Assembly (NCBI GenBank): GCA_027045015.1
Contig: JALUBF010000008.1
Coordinates: 1 to 39,780 of the forward strand
DNA from: Sulfurovum sp.
Lineage (GTDB): Bacteria; Campylobacterota; Campylobacteria; Campylobacterales; Sulfurovaceae
DNA length: 39,780 nucleotides
Direction: 5' to 3'
The notes below the pieces were generated by a model. The model was given only the letters and a program-made list of their open reading frames with translations. It searched no databases and was not told where the DNA came from. This document shows, piece by piece, positions 1 through 7,846 of this stretch. Position 1 is the first letter of the stretch; each line of letters starts with the position of its first letter. The translations under genes were made by a program, and so were the position numbers.

Positions 1-87
1 ATTAAAATTATATATCAAACCTATAAATTTCTTTAAAAATATTGCAAATCGCCATATTTTAGACTAATTTGCTTTATTTGACTTTTT

Positions 88-114
88 ATAACATACATTA
101 AAAGTGTATGTTAT
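88..114. terminator. Perfect inverted repeat, possible terminator of a gene left of the window
   Basis: ATAACATACA and TGTATGTTAT form a 10-bp perfect stem around a 7-nt loop. There is no U-tract on the plus side; on the minus side the next bases are AAAAAGTC. Nothing else was recognised in bases 1-247: no ORF, tRNA or repeat. The hairpin probably ends a transcript entering from outside the window. Confidence 0.4.
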
Positions 115-247
115 TGTTGGAATTTAAGGGTGTTTTATATAAAATGTATGATGAATAAATAGTTATATCCAAGTTGCCACATTATCTGGAAATTTGAATA
201 TGCCTATTTATGAGAATAAATTGCTAAATTCAATAGTAGGAAGATAG

Positions 248-781
248 ATGAATTCTGATATATACAATGTAATATTAGTAGGTTACTTTATAGTTTTATT
301 AACAGGTGTTATAAATGGATGGGGCAAAAATAGAAGTATTATTATTTATAAGGACTATGATGATTTAGGACTGACATTTTTAGTACCTGCTTCATTTGTT
401 CTAATAAATTTAATCTTTATATATCTAGGAGGGAATCAACAATTAAGCATGATAATTGGTTTAGTTGTAGCAATTGGATTATTTATTAAATTAGTTTCTA
501 ATACATATAAAGACAATAATAAAAATTTAGGTATAACAATTTTAGTACTTTTAACAAAAGTACCATTGTCTATTATTTGGATTATGAATCTTGTCCAAGT
601 TTTAAATCCTGATGGAAAAAGTTCTAAAAGAAGCAAAAATAGAGGAACTGCTTTAGTGATTTTAACATTCTTAACACCAATTATTGGTATGCTTGTTGTA
701 GAGAAATCTGGAAGTTATTTTAATCCTAAAAGTTGGTTATCAGGTAGAAGAGTCGGCAGTTCTGTTCGAAATAATCTTTAA
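248..781 (+). CDS. Hypothetical multi-pass membrane protein
   Basis: I do not recognise this 177-aa protein. It shows about four or five hydrophobic segments (near residues 8-24, 43-60, 65-84, 96-117 and 136-152), with a basic linker (KSSKRSKNR) around residue 127 and a basic, polar tail ending SGRRVGSSVRNNL, so it is very likely an inner-membrane protein. The ATG is preceded by AGGAAG with about 6 nt spacing, which supports the start. It stands alone: the DNA on both sides is AT-rich spacer and the next genes run on the other strand. No catalytic motif is visible and no function is proposed. Confidence 0.7.
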   Translation: MNSDIYNVILVGYFIVLLTGVINGWGKNRSIIIYKDYDDLGLTFLVPASFVLINLIFIYLGGNQQLSMIIGLVVAIGLFIKLVSNTYKDNNKNLGITILVLLTKVPLSIIWIMNLVQVLNPDGKSSKRSKNRGTALVILTFLTPIIGMLVVEKSGSYFNPKSWLSGRRVGSSVRNNL

Positions 782-931
782 TTTAATGAGTCAAAATGCT
801 AGTAACATATAAAAATTTTGATAAATTTGTCAATAACTATTTCCAATACTTACCCAATGAAATTGAAAGGTGGAAACTCCCATCCATCCTCGTTGGGGAA
901 GAGCTAAAATCAAAAACAGTAAAGATAATTC

Positions 932-1096
932 TTACTTAGATTTATTATTGACATAATCATCTTCATAGTCATCTAACAAATCTTTGCGTCTTTGTTCTTT
1001 ATCAAACTTAGATAAAAAGTTATTGCGAATGATTGTAAAAGTCATAAATGAGAATATAATAGCTATGACAATATATAAGTAATCACCAAAAGACAT
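932..1096 (-). CDS. 54-aa single-pass membrane microprotein (not in ORF track)
   Basis: Reading the minus strand, an ATG at 1096 overlaps the trmL stop by one base (TAATG) and opens a 54-codon frame ending in TAA at 932-934. It begins MSFGDYLYIVIAIIFSF, one clear membrane helix (about residues 6-23), followed by a basic stretch (IIRNNFLSKFDKEQRRKD) and an acidic tail (DDYEDDYVNNKSK). The TAATG coupling and the helix-plus-charged-tail design argue for a real gene; it is below the 60-aa limit of the track. It would be the last gene of the leuD-leuB-purU-trmL operon. Function unknown. Confidence 0.6.
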   Translation of the reverse strand: MSFGDYLYIVIAIIFSFMTFTIIRNNFLSKFDKEQRRKDLLDDYEDDYVNNKSK

Positions 1097-1590
1097 TAAC
1101 TATCCTTTAGAGTATTGGCTATGGTTATCTTATTGAAACCATCATAGTTTTGACGTAATGCGTCATATACCACTACACCTACACTTATGCCGAGATTTAA
1201 GCTTCTGCCCTCTCCTCCCATTGGTATGGTGATACATTGATTTGGATTGTTTAAAAGTAATTTTTCATCTATGCCTCTTGTCTCTGGTCCAAAGAGGATA
1301 TGGTCACCTTTTTTAAATGGTGCATTGAAGTAAAGATTGTCTGTTTTAGTTGTTGCCATATATGAATTTTTACCAATAGGATATGCTTTTAGATACTCTT
1401 CAAAACTCTCCCATACAACTAAGTCCAATCTCTTCCAATAGTCAAGCCCTGCACGTTTAACTGCTTTATCGTCTATATCAAAACCTAGAGGTTTTATGAG
1501 ATGTAGAGTTGCACCTAAATTTACACATAATCTACCTATAGTACCTGTATTTTGAGGAATTTGTGGTTCTACCAATACTACATTAAACAT
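1096..1590 (-). CDS. trmL: tRNA (cytidine/uridine-2'-O-)-methyltransferase TrmL
   Basis: This is a SPOUT-fold methyltransferase of 164 aa, close to the usual TrmL length of about 155-160 aa. TrmL methylates the ribose of the wobble base 34 in certain tRNA-Leu species using S-adenosylmethionine. Family motifs are in order: NTGTIGRLCVNLGA near residue 14, FGPETRGI near 99, and the C-terminal knot IPMGGEGRSLNLGISVGVVVYDALR near 121-146. It begins with an ATG that overlaps the purU stop (TAATG), so translation is probably coupled. Substrate identity is inferred from family membership. Confidence 0.9.
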   Translation of the reverse strand: MFNVVLVEPQIPQNTGTIGRLCVNLGATLHLIKPLGFDIDDKAVKRAGLDYWKRLDLVVWESFEEYLKAYPIGKNSYMATTKTDNLYFNAPFKKGDHILFGPETRGIDEKLLLNNPNQCITIPMGGEGRSLNLGISVGVVVYDALRQNYDGFNKITIANTLKDS

Positions 1591-2426
1591 TAAAATATCA
1601 CCGTTTTATTGCCATTTACAAATACTCTATCGTTAAGTACTAGAGATAAGGCACGTGAAAGAACTATCTTCTCTCCATCACGCCCTGCATTTTGCATATC
1701 TCTCCATGAAAAACGATGAGTTACAGGTATAACATCTTGAGCGATGATAGGTCCTTCATCAAGGTCATTTGTCACATAGTGAGCTGTTGCACCTATTATC
1801 TTTACACCTCTCTCATAAGCTTGTTTATATGGATTTGCACCTATAAATGCTGGTAAAAAAGAGTGATGAATATTGATAATCTTATAGGCATAAGCTTTTA
1901 CAAATGTAGGATTTAAAATACGCATATACTTAGCAAGAACTATATAGTCAAAAGTATGTTTGTCTATCTCCTCCATCACTTTGGCTTCATGCTCTTCTCT
2001 GCTGAGTCCATCTGCTGGAATATAGATAAAAGGTATATCAAAACGCTCTACCAATGGTCTAAGTACTTCATGATTACCTATAACCGATACTATCTCTGCT
2101 CCAAGTTCACCTGCTTCATAGCGTACAAGTATATCGCCTAAAGCATGAGACTCTTTTGTTACCATAAGAATAATTTTTTTATCTTTTGGTTCTATTACTC
2201 TTATTTGTGCATCTTTTGGTACAACTTTTTTAAGCTCATCTTTAAGCTCATCTATATCAAAAAGACCCGTAACAATAGTACGCATAAAGAAGCGACTATG
2301 CTCTTTATCTACAAATTCACGGTTATTGTCTATATTTAAATCTCTATCATAAAATACTTTAGAGATTTTATATACCAACCCTTTTGCATCATCACAATCT
2401 ATGAGTACTCTTGCACGTTTTTGCAT
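1590..2426 (-). CDS. purU: Formyltetrahydrofolate deformylase
   Basis: PurU hydrolyses 10-formyl-THF to formate and THF, balancing one-carbon pools. The 278-aa protein has the normal family length. Residues 1-80 form an ACT-like regulatory domain (RARVLIDCDDAKGLVYKISK). Residues 85-278 form the formyltransferase/hydrolase domain, with the catalytic region IINIHHSFLPAFIGANPYKQ near 184 and the downstream Asp in DLDEGPI near 222. It lies 10 nt after leuB and is coupled to trmL by TAATG, inside the leuD-led operon. Confidence 0.92.
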   Translation of the reverse strand: MQKRARVLIDCDDAKGLVYKISKVFYDRDLNIDNNREFVDKEHSRFFMRTIVTGLFDIDELKDELKKVVPKDAQIRVIEPKDKKIILMVTKESHALGDILVRYEAGELGAEIVSVIGNHEVLRPLVERFDIPFIYIPADGLSREEHEAKVMEEIDKHTFDYIVLAKYMRILNPTFVKAYAYKIINIHHSFLPAFIGANPYKQAYERGVKIIGATAHYVTNDLDEGPIIAQDVIPVTHRFSWRDMQNAGRDGEKIVLSRALSLVLNDRVFVNGNKTVIF

Positions 2427-2436
2427 AATCTAAAAC

Positions 2437-3504
2437 CTATCTACTTGCATAATCTGCAACTATATCACCCATCTCAGAACATGTTACCATCTCTTTAGCA
2501 TCATAATTACCAAGGTCACCTGTACGGTACCCCTCTGCTAGTGCTTTTTTGATAGCATCATCTATCTTATTTGCTGTAGTATCTTCTCCCAATGCATAAC
2601 GTAACATCATAGAGGCACTTGAGATAGTTGCTAATGGATTGGCAATACCTTGTCCTGCTATGTCAGGTGCTGAACCATGAATTGGCTCAAACAGACCAAC
2701 CCCTTTACCTGTACTAGCACTTGGAAGAAGTCCAATAGAACCACTTAACATAGATGCTGCATCAGACAATATATCTCCAAAGATATTTCCAGTTAAGATA
2801 ACATCAAACTGTTTAGGATCACGGATAAGTTGCATAGCAGCATTATCTACATACATATGTGTAAGTTCTACTTCTGGATAATCTTTTGCTACCTCTTCAA
2901 CTATCTCTCTCCAAAATTGACTTACCTCAAGTACATTTGCCTTATCTACAGAGCATATGCGTTTATCACGTTTCATAGCTATATCAAATGCTACAACTGC
3001 TATACGCTGTACCTCTTCACGAGTATAAACCATAGTATTGTAAGATTTATCTGCATCATACTCACGTGGCTGACCAAAGTAGATACCACCTGTAAGTTCA
3101 CGTACCACCATTATATCAACACCTTTGATGACTGCTGGTTTAAGACTAGAAGCATTTACTAACTCGTCATATACCATAGCTGGTCTAAGATTAGCAAATG
3201 TTCCCATCTCTTTACGAAGTCCAAGAAGTCCTGACTCTGGACGTAGATGTCTCTCTAAATTATCCCATTTAGGTCCACCAATAGAACCAAAAAGAACTGC
3301 ATCACACTTCTTAACACCCTGAATAGTCTCATCTGGAAGAGGAACACCAGTCTCATCTATAGCAGAACCACCAAGTAACATCTCTTCATACTTAAGATTA
3401 AAACCTTCAGAAACAGAAACAGCATCAAGAACTTTTATAGCCTCATCAATAATCTCTGGACCAATACCATCACCCTTAATAACGCCTATTTTATAACTTC
3501 TCAT
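2437..3504 (-). CDS. leuB: 3-isopropylmalate dehydrogenase
   Basis: LeuB oxidatively decarboxylates (2R,3S)-3-isopropylmalate to 2-oxoisocaproate with NAD+ in leucine biosynthesis. The 355-aa length is normal. Visible motifs are the N-terminal GDGIGPEI, the substrate loop ELTGGIYFG near 139, the [13 protein letters not shown] metal/substrate region near 240, and [12 protein letters not shown] near 271. It starts 2 nt after leuD, so both are one transcript. leuA and leuC are not in this window. Confidence 0.96.
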   Translation of the reverse strand: MRSYKIGVIKGDGIGPEIIDEAIKVLDAVSVSEGFNLKYEEMLLGGSAIDETGVPLPDETIQGVKKCDAVLFGSIGGPKWDNLERHLRPESGLLGLRKEMGTFANLRPAMVYDELVNASSLKPAVIKGVDIMVVRELTGGIYFGQPREYDADKSYNTMVYTREEVQRIAVVAFDIAMKRDKRICSVDKANVLEVSQFWREIVEEVAKDYPEVELTHMYVDNAAMQLIRDPKQFDVILTGNIFGDILSDAASMLSGSIGLLPSASTGKGVGLFEPIHGSAPDIAGQGIANPLATISSASMMLRYALGEDTTANKIDDAIKKALAEGYRTGDLGNYDAKEMVTCSEMGDIVADYASR

Positions 3505-3506
3505 AT

Positions 3507-3998
3507 CTATTTGCTCTCTTCTATCTCTTTTTTTGCAAAGTTTATTAAACCACCTGCATCTACTAACTCTTGCATAAATTCTGGAATTGGATTGAATTTA
3601 TAACTCTTTGCTTGAGATATATTTATAATCTCTCCATTATCCATATCTACTTTTATAGTATCACCCTCTTCTATCTCTACAGCTTCTGGTAATTCAAAGA
3701 TAGGAAGTCCCATATTGAAGGCATTTCTATAAAAAATACGTGCAAATGTAGGAGCAATAATAGCTGAAATACCTGCCTCTTTAAGTGCAATAGGTGCATG
3801 TTCACGACTTGAACCACATCCAAAGTTCTCTCCTGCAACAATAATGTCACCATAACTCATTTTAGATACAAAATCAGGATCTGCATCTTCCATTACGTAT
3901 TTTGCCAATTCTGAAGCATCAGAAGTATTGAGATATCTTGCTGCGATGATTAAATCTGTATCGATATTGTCACCAAATTTCCAAACTTTACCTTGCAA
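3507..3998 (-). CDS. leuD: 3-isopropylmalate dehydratase small subunit
   Basis: LeuD pairs with the iron-sulfur subunit LeuC to isomerise 2- to 3-isopropylmalate. The 163-aa length fits the short subfamily common in Campylobacterota and archaea. The aconitase swivel-domain motif [14 protein letters not shown] is near residue 57, and DNIDTDLI is near the N terminus. The start codon is TTG at 3998, supported by GAAGGA six nt upstream; no in-frame ATG lies nearby. It is the first gene of the leu-purU-trmL operon, and its leader holds a perfect hairpin (see 4015-4030). Confidence 0.94.
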   Translation of the reverse strand: MQGKVWKFGDNIDTDLIIAARYLNTSDASELAKYVMEDADPDFVSKMSYGDIIVAGENFGCGSSREHAPIALKEAGISAIIAPTFARIFYRNAFNMGLPIFELPEAVEIEEGDTIKVDMDNGEIINISQAKSYKFNPIPEFMQELVDAGGLINFAKKEIEESK

Positions 3999-4014
3999 AT
4001 TTTGTCCTTCAAGA

Positions 4015-4030
4015 AAGGGGTATGCCCCTT
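4015..4030 (-). promoter_or_regulatory. Perfect hairpin in leuD leader
   Basis: AAGGGG and CCCCTT flank a 4-nt loop between the leuD -10 box and its Shine-Dalgarno. On the minus strand the stem ends 2 nt before the TTGAAGGA ribosome-binding region, so folding could affect initiation at the weak TTG start. It is GC-rich compared with its surroundings. The role is inference. Confidence 0.5.
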
Positions 4031-4043
4031 AAAAATTTTCAAG

Positions 4044-4049
4044 ATTATA
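4044..4049 (-). promoter_or_regulatory. -10 box of leuD operon
   Basis: TATAAT on the minus strand (GGCTATAATCTTG), about 46 nt upstream of the leuD start. The expected transcript start is near 4038. No convincing -35 box is seen, as is usual in Campylobacterota. Confidence 0.6.
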
Positions 4050-4102
4050 GCCAAATAATTAAAATATATCAAATTTGAGCTAAAGAATGAGTGAAATTTC
4101 GG

Positions 4103-4108
4103 TATAAT
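4103..4108 (+). promoter_or_regulatory. -10 box of rpoD
   Basis: TATAAT in the context TTCGGTATAATATATT. Its position inside the ORF-track extension (4091 start) shows that the true rpoD start lies further downstream. The expected transcript start is near 4115. Confidence 0.6.
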
Positions 4109-4123
4109 ATATTACAATTATTT

Positions 4124-4140
4124 ATGAGGTTTCACCTCAT
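4124..4140 (+). promoter_or_regulatory. Perfect 7-bp hairpin in rpoD leader
   Basis: ATGAGGT-TTC-ACCTCAT is a perfect stem-loop in the short rpoD 5' leader. It ends 6 nt before the AAGGA ribosome-binding site. It could be a binding site or a translation-control hairpin; this is inference. Confidence 0.5.
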
Positions 4141-4156
4141 CTTCTCAAGGATACAA

Positions 4157-5986
4157 ATGGCAGTAAAAGATAGTATGAAAAGAATAGAAGCACTCTTTAA
4201 TTCTAAAAAAAAAGGTGATGTAGTTACACTTGAAAACATCGCTAAAGAATTCAATAGACAACCTACGGCTCCACAAGCAAAAAAAATATATAAATTTTCA
4301 ACTGATTCAAAAATAGAGATTATCTCTGCATCAGAATTTGCAAAATTTTTAACAGCCAAAGAAAAAAAGAAACGTGATGAAGCAAGAAAAAAGTTTATTG
4401 AAAGTAGCGAAGAAGATGGATTTAATCTAAATAAAGAGAAAGAGATTCTTGAGTGGAGTCGTTCTGATTCTCCTGTACGTATGTATCTACGTGAAATGGG
4501 TAAAATACCACTTCTTACAAAAGAGGAAGAGGTTGATCTATCAATGCGTATTGAAGAGGGTGAAGATATTATCATAGATGCTATATGTTCTGTTCCATAT
4601 CTTATTGGATATATTTTAAACTATAAAGAGCCTCTACTAAATCGTGAAAGACGTGTAAAAGAGTTATTTAAATCTTTTGAAGATGAAAAGGTATCTGATG
4701 ACGATACAGATGATAATAAAAAAGATCCTAAAGATAATAAACGAGTAAAACAAGTAGTTGATAGCTTTAAAAAGCTTGAAAAAGCCAAAAAAGATTGGAT
4801 GAAAGCACGTGAAGACTTAGATACTTTCTTAAAAATAGAAGAAGATCCTGTAGCTATACTTCACGAACGTCTTAAAATAGCATACAAAAAAGAGTTACTC
4901 AAAAAAGCTCTTTTAGAGTTAGGACCTACATCTAAACTTATCAATGAGCTTGTAAAAGCTATGGAGACAGCTCTTACTTCTGATGATAGTTTTGATAAAG
5001 AGTTAAAAAGACTTGAGTACAAATTACCACTATTCAATGATATGCTTAGAGAAAATCATAAAAAGATACTTAACAATATTATCAATATGGATAAAGATGA
5101 TATTATTGACTCTGTACCTGAGACTACAATGGTATCTACATATGTTGAGATTAAAAAACTTTTTGAGACAAGAGAAGCTTCTAAAGGTGGTTTTGATTTG
5201 AGTGAAGAGAAACTTCAAGATATATTGGGTCAGATACGTCAAGGTAAAGCTAAGTCAGAAGTAGCTAAAACACGTATGGCAAAGTCCAATCTTAGACTTG
5301 TTGTATCTATAGCAAAGCGTTATACAAACCGTGGACTTCCATTTCTTGACCTTATTCAAGAGGGTAACATTGGGCTTATGAAAGCTGTTGATAAATTTGA
5401 GTATGAAAAAGGATATAAATTTTCAACATATGCCACTTGGTGGATACGTCAAGCTATCTCTCGTGCTATTGCTGATCAAGCTAGAACTATCCGTATTCCT
5501 ATTCATATGATAGAAACTATTAACCGTATCAATAAAATTATAAGAAAATATCTACAAGAGACAGGTAAAGAACCAGATTTGGATACTATTGCCAAAGAGG
5601 TTGGACTCTCTGTAGATAAAGTAAAAAATGTTATAAAGATAACTAAAGAACCTGTATCATTAGAGACACCAGTAGGTGATGAAAATGATGGTAGATTTGG
5701 TGATTTTATAGAAGATAAAACTACACTAAGTCCAACTGATGTTGTCCTAAAAGATGACTTAAACAATCAGATTGATGATGTTTTAGATCAACTAAATGAA
5801 CGAGAGAAAGCTGTTATTCGTATGCGTTTTGGACTTCTTGAAGATGAGAGTGATAGAACATTGGAAGAGATAGGTAAAGAGCTTAGTGTAACACGTGAAA
5901 GAGTAAGACAGATAGAGTCATCTGCTATTAAAAAACTTAAACACCCTAAAGTTGGTAGAAAACTTAAAAACTATATAGAAGAGTAA
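4157..5986 (+). CDS. rpoD: RNA polymerase primary sigma factor RpoD (sigma-70)
   Basis: This is the housekeeping sigma factor. I place the start at ATG 4157 ([14 protein letters not shown], 609 aa) because AAGGA sits 5 nt upstream and the likely -10 box lies inside the longer ORF. Domains in order are region 1.1 (about 1-75), region 1.2 ([22 protein letters not shown] near 103), a highly charged non-conserved insert (about 170-340), region 2 ([27 protein letters not shown] then [13 protein letters not shown]), region 3, and region 4 with the helix-turn-helix [10 protein letters not shown] near the C terminus. It is monocistronic and divergent from leuD. Confidence 0.96.
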   Translation: MAVKDSMKRIEALFNSKKKGDVVTLENIAKEFNRQPTAPQAKKIYKFSTDSKIEIISASEFAKFLTAKEKKKRDEARKKFIESSEEDGFNLNKEKEILEWSRSDSPVRMYLREMGKIPLLTKEEEVDLSMRIEEGEDIIIDAICSVPYLIGYILNYKEPLLNRERRVKELFKSFEDEKVSDDDTDDNKKDPKDNKRVKQVVDSFKKLEKAKKDWMKAREDLDTFLKIEEDPVAILHERLKIAYKKELLKKALLELGPTSKLINELVKAMETALTSDDSFDKELKRLEYKLPLFNDMLRENHKKILNNIINMDKDDIIDSVPETTMVSTYVEIKKLFETREASKGGFDLSEEKLQDILGQIRQGKAKSEVAKTRMAKSNLRLVVSIAKRYTNRGLPFLDLIQEGNIGLMKAVDKFEYEKGYKFSTYATWWIRQAISRAIADQARTIRIPIHMIETINRINKIIRKYLQETGKEPDLDTIAKEVGLSVDKVKNVIKITKEPVSLETPVGDENDGRFGDFIEDKTTLSPTDVVLKDDLNNQIDDVLDQLNEREKAVIRMRFGLLEDESDRTLEEIGKELSVTRERVRQIESSAIKKLKHPKVGRKLKNYIEE

Positions 5987-5999
5987 ACAACTCTTCTAT
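5975..5999 (+). terminator. Perfect 10-bp hairpin over rpoD stop codon
   Basis: ATAGAAGAGT-AAACA-ACTCTTCTAT spans the rpoD stop codon (TAA at 5984-5986). No U-tract follows, so this may be a 3'-end stabilising hairpin or a non-canonical terminator. Confidence 0.45.
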
Positions 6000-6100
6000 C
6001 ATATCATAACTATCAAGCTACTGATACTTCAATTTTATATTAAAACAATAATAAATTTATAATTAAAAAATTAGATTATCTTAAGAGAGATTTCATTAAG

Positions 6101-6124
6101 GTAGTAAAGTTTTAACTTTACTAC
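6101..6124. terminator. Bidirectional terminator-like hairpin between rpoD and efflux operon
   Basis: GTAGTAAAGTT-TT-AACTTTACTAC is an 11-bp perfect inverted repeat between two convergent genes, followed on the plus side by TTTAGT. Its position 22 nt after the permease stop and after rpoD suggests it ends both transcripts. Confidence 0.6.
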
Positions 6125-6145
6125 TTTAGTATAAAAATATACTAT

Positions 6146-7846
6146 CTATTGTTTATCATCTATAGTTTTATCAAAATCCATAGCTTTTGTATTGTGCATA
6201 AGCACAGGGACAAAGATAAGAGATACAAATACAGCTGCGACTGTACCTGATATAAGAGCAACTCCCAATCCACCAAATACAGGGTCACTTGCAAGTAGTG
6301 CTGAACCTAAGATAATAGCTACAGCAGTCAGTGCAATAGGTTTAGCTCTAGTAGCAACAGCTACAGCAATAGCCTCTTTTTTCTCCATATTCTCATGTAT
6401 CATAAGTGACTTAGCAAAGTCTATAAGAAGGAGTGAGTTTCTTGAACTAATACCCATTAATGCAATAAACCCAATAAGAGATGTAGCCGTTAAAAAGAAG
6501 GTCTCACTTGTAAAGAAGTTTGCTACCCAGTGACCTACTATCACCCCAATAAGTGATAAAAATGAACCTAACAATATGATACCACTAATAGCAAAACTTT
6601 TATAGTAGATAACCAATAATAAGAATATCAAGATAAGTGCAGCTATAAATGCTCCACCAAGATCCCTAAATGTATCAAGAGTTACTTTCATCTCACCGTC
6701 CCAACGCAATAAGAACTTCTCACCAGTTTTCTTATCTGTCAAATATAGGTCAAACATATATGTACTAAATCCTGCTTTTTTTACTTTATAATCTTTTGAA
6801 AATTCTTTTATCATCATATCTCTAGCATCTAGTAGTGGATAGACTTGTGAAACCATATCTGTCTCAGCTGTAACATTTACCATTCTTGATAGATCTTTAT
6901 GCATAATCATAGGATTTGATTTTACTTTATGAATAGTAACTACTTCACTCAATGCTACCATCATACCTCTTTGATTCATAAGATTTAATTGAGATAGTTT
7001 ATTCTCTAAAGCCTCTTTATTTGATGAGTTTAAACGCTTAGTATTTTTATCTAAAACTAAAAACATATCTAATTGATCTGGCATATTTTTACTATTTTTA
7101 TGAGCTATAACCATACCTTCAAAAGCAAGATATAAAATATTGTTTACTTGCTTAACACTCAAACCACTTTTAGCAATCTTATCTTTATCTACTATCAGTT
7201 CATATTTATCAAAGATATCATCAGCCATAACATCTACATCTACCAAACCATCTGTTTTATTGAAGATATTTGCTACTTTTGTAGATATTTTACGTATTTT
7301 TTTCAAATTATCACCATGAACTTCAAGCACAATAGAAGCCAATGTTGGAGGACCTGCTGGTTGTTCTACAAACTGGATAATTGTCCCTTTAACCAAAGGA
7401 GTACAAGCTTTTTTTACTACTGGTCTAAGTCTGTGAGTTATAAGAAATGATGGCTCTTTTCTTTCATGCTTATCTGTTAAATTTACAGATATTTCAGATA
7501 CATTCTCTGTGTTTTTCATACTAGAACCTTTTACAAGACCAGCATAATCAAGAGGTATCCCTTGAGCTAAAAAGAGTTCAATATTCATTACCTCTTTCTC
7601 TTTTTTTAAGATATCAATAACACATTGACTAACTTTATTTGTCTGTTCTATAGAACTACCTGTTGGAGTATCTACATATATAGAGAATGTATTATCACTC
7701 TTTCCAGGGAGCATCTTTGCCAATACCATTTTAGTAGGAAACATCAGAAGTGAAGCAAAAAATGCAACAGCTGTCAATATGATGACTAAAAATTTCTTCT
7801 TTTTATCACTTAGTATGCCATAGATGAATTTTTCTAAACCTTTCAT
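6146..7846 (-). CDS. RND efflux permease, C-terminal half
   Basis: This 566-aa protein corresponds to the second half of an RND (AcrB/CusA-type) permease: one membrane helix near residues 19-38, two porter subdomains (about 45-390), then a block of five helices. The segment MGISSRNSLLLIDFAKS matches the TM10 region, with Arg where AcrB has its proton-relay Lys. Whole RND permeases are usually 1000-1100 aa in one chain; here the first half is the upstream gene. The ATG overlaps the upstream stop (TAATG) and has its own AAGGGAG Shine-Dalgarno, so it reads as a separate, coupled gene. Substrate unknown. Confidence 0.85.
   Translation of the reverse strand: MKGLEKFIYGILSDKKKKFLVIILTAVAFFASLLMFPTKMVLAKMLPGKSDNTFSIYVDTPTGSSIEQTNKVSQCVIDILKKEKEVMNIELFLAQGIPLDYAGLVKGSSMKNTENVSEISVNLTDKHERKEPSFLITHRLRPVVKKACTPLVKGTIIQFVEQPAGPPTLASIVLEVHGDNLKKIRKISTKVANIFNKTDGLVDVDVMADDIFDKYELIVDKDKIAKSGLSVKQVNNILYLAFEGMVIAHKNSKNMPDQLDMFLVLDKNTKRLNSSNKEALENKLSQLNLMNQRGMMVALSEVVTIHKVKSNPMIMHKDLSRMVNVTAETDMVSQVYPLLDARDMMIKEFSKDYKVKKAGFSTYMFDLYLTDKKTGEKFLLRWDGEMKVTLDTFRDLGGAFIAALILIFLLLVIYYKSFAISGIILLGSFLSLIGVIVGHWVANFFTSETFFLTATSLIGFIALMGISSRNSLLLIDFAKSLMIHENMEKKEAIAVAVATRAKPIALTAVAIILGSALLASDPVFGGLGVALISGTVAAVFVSLIFVPVLMHNTKAMDFDKTIDDKQ

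Noticed and set aside
2830-3162. 110-aa plus-strand ORF opposite leuB
   Set aside because: Antisense shadow of a strongly conserved gene; Cys/Tyr/Ile-rich product without motifs.
4132-4575. 147-aa minus-strand ORF opposite rpoD
   Set aside because: Shadow of the rpoD coding frame; Ser/Phe-rich low-complexity translation with no family features.
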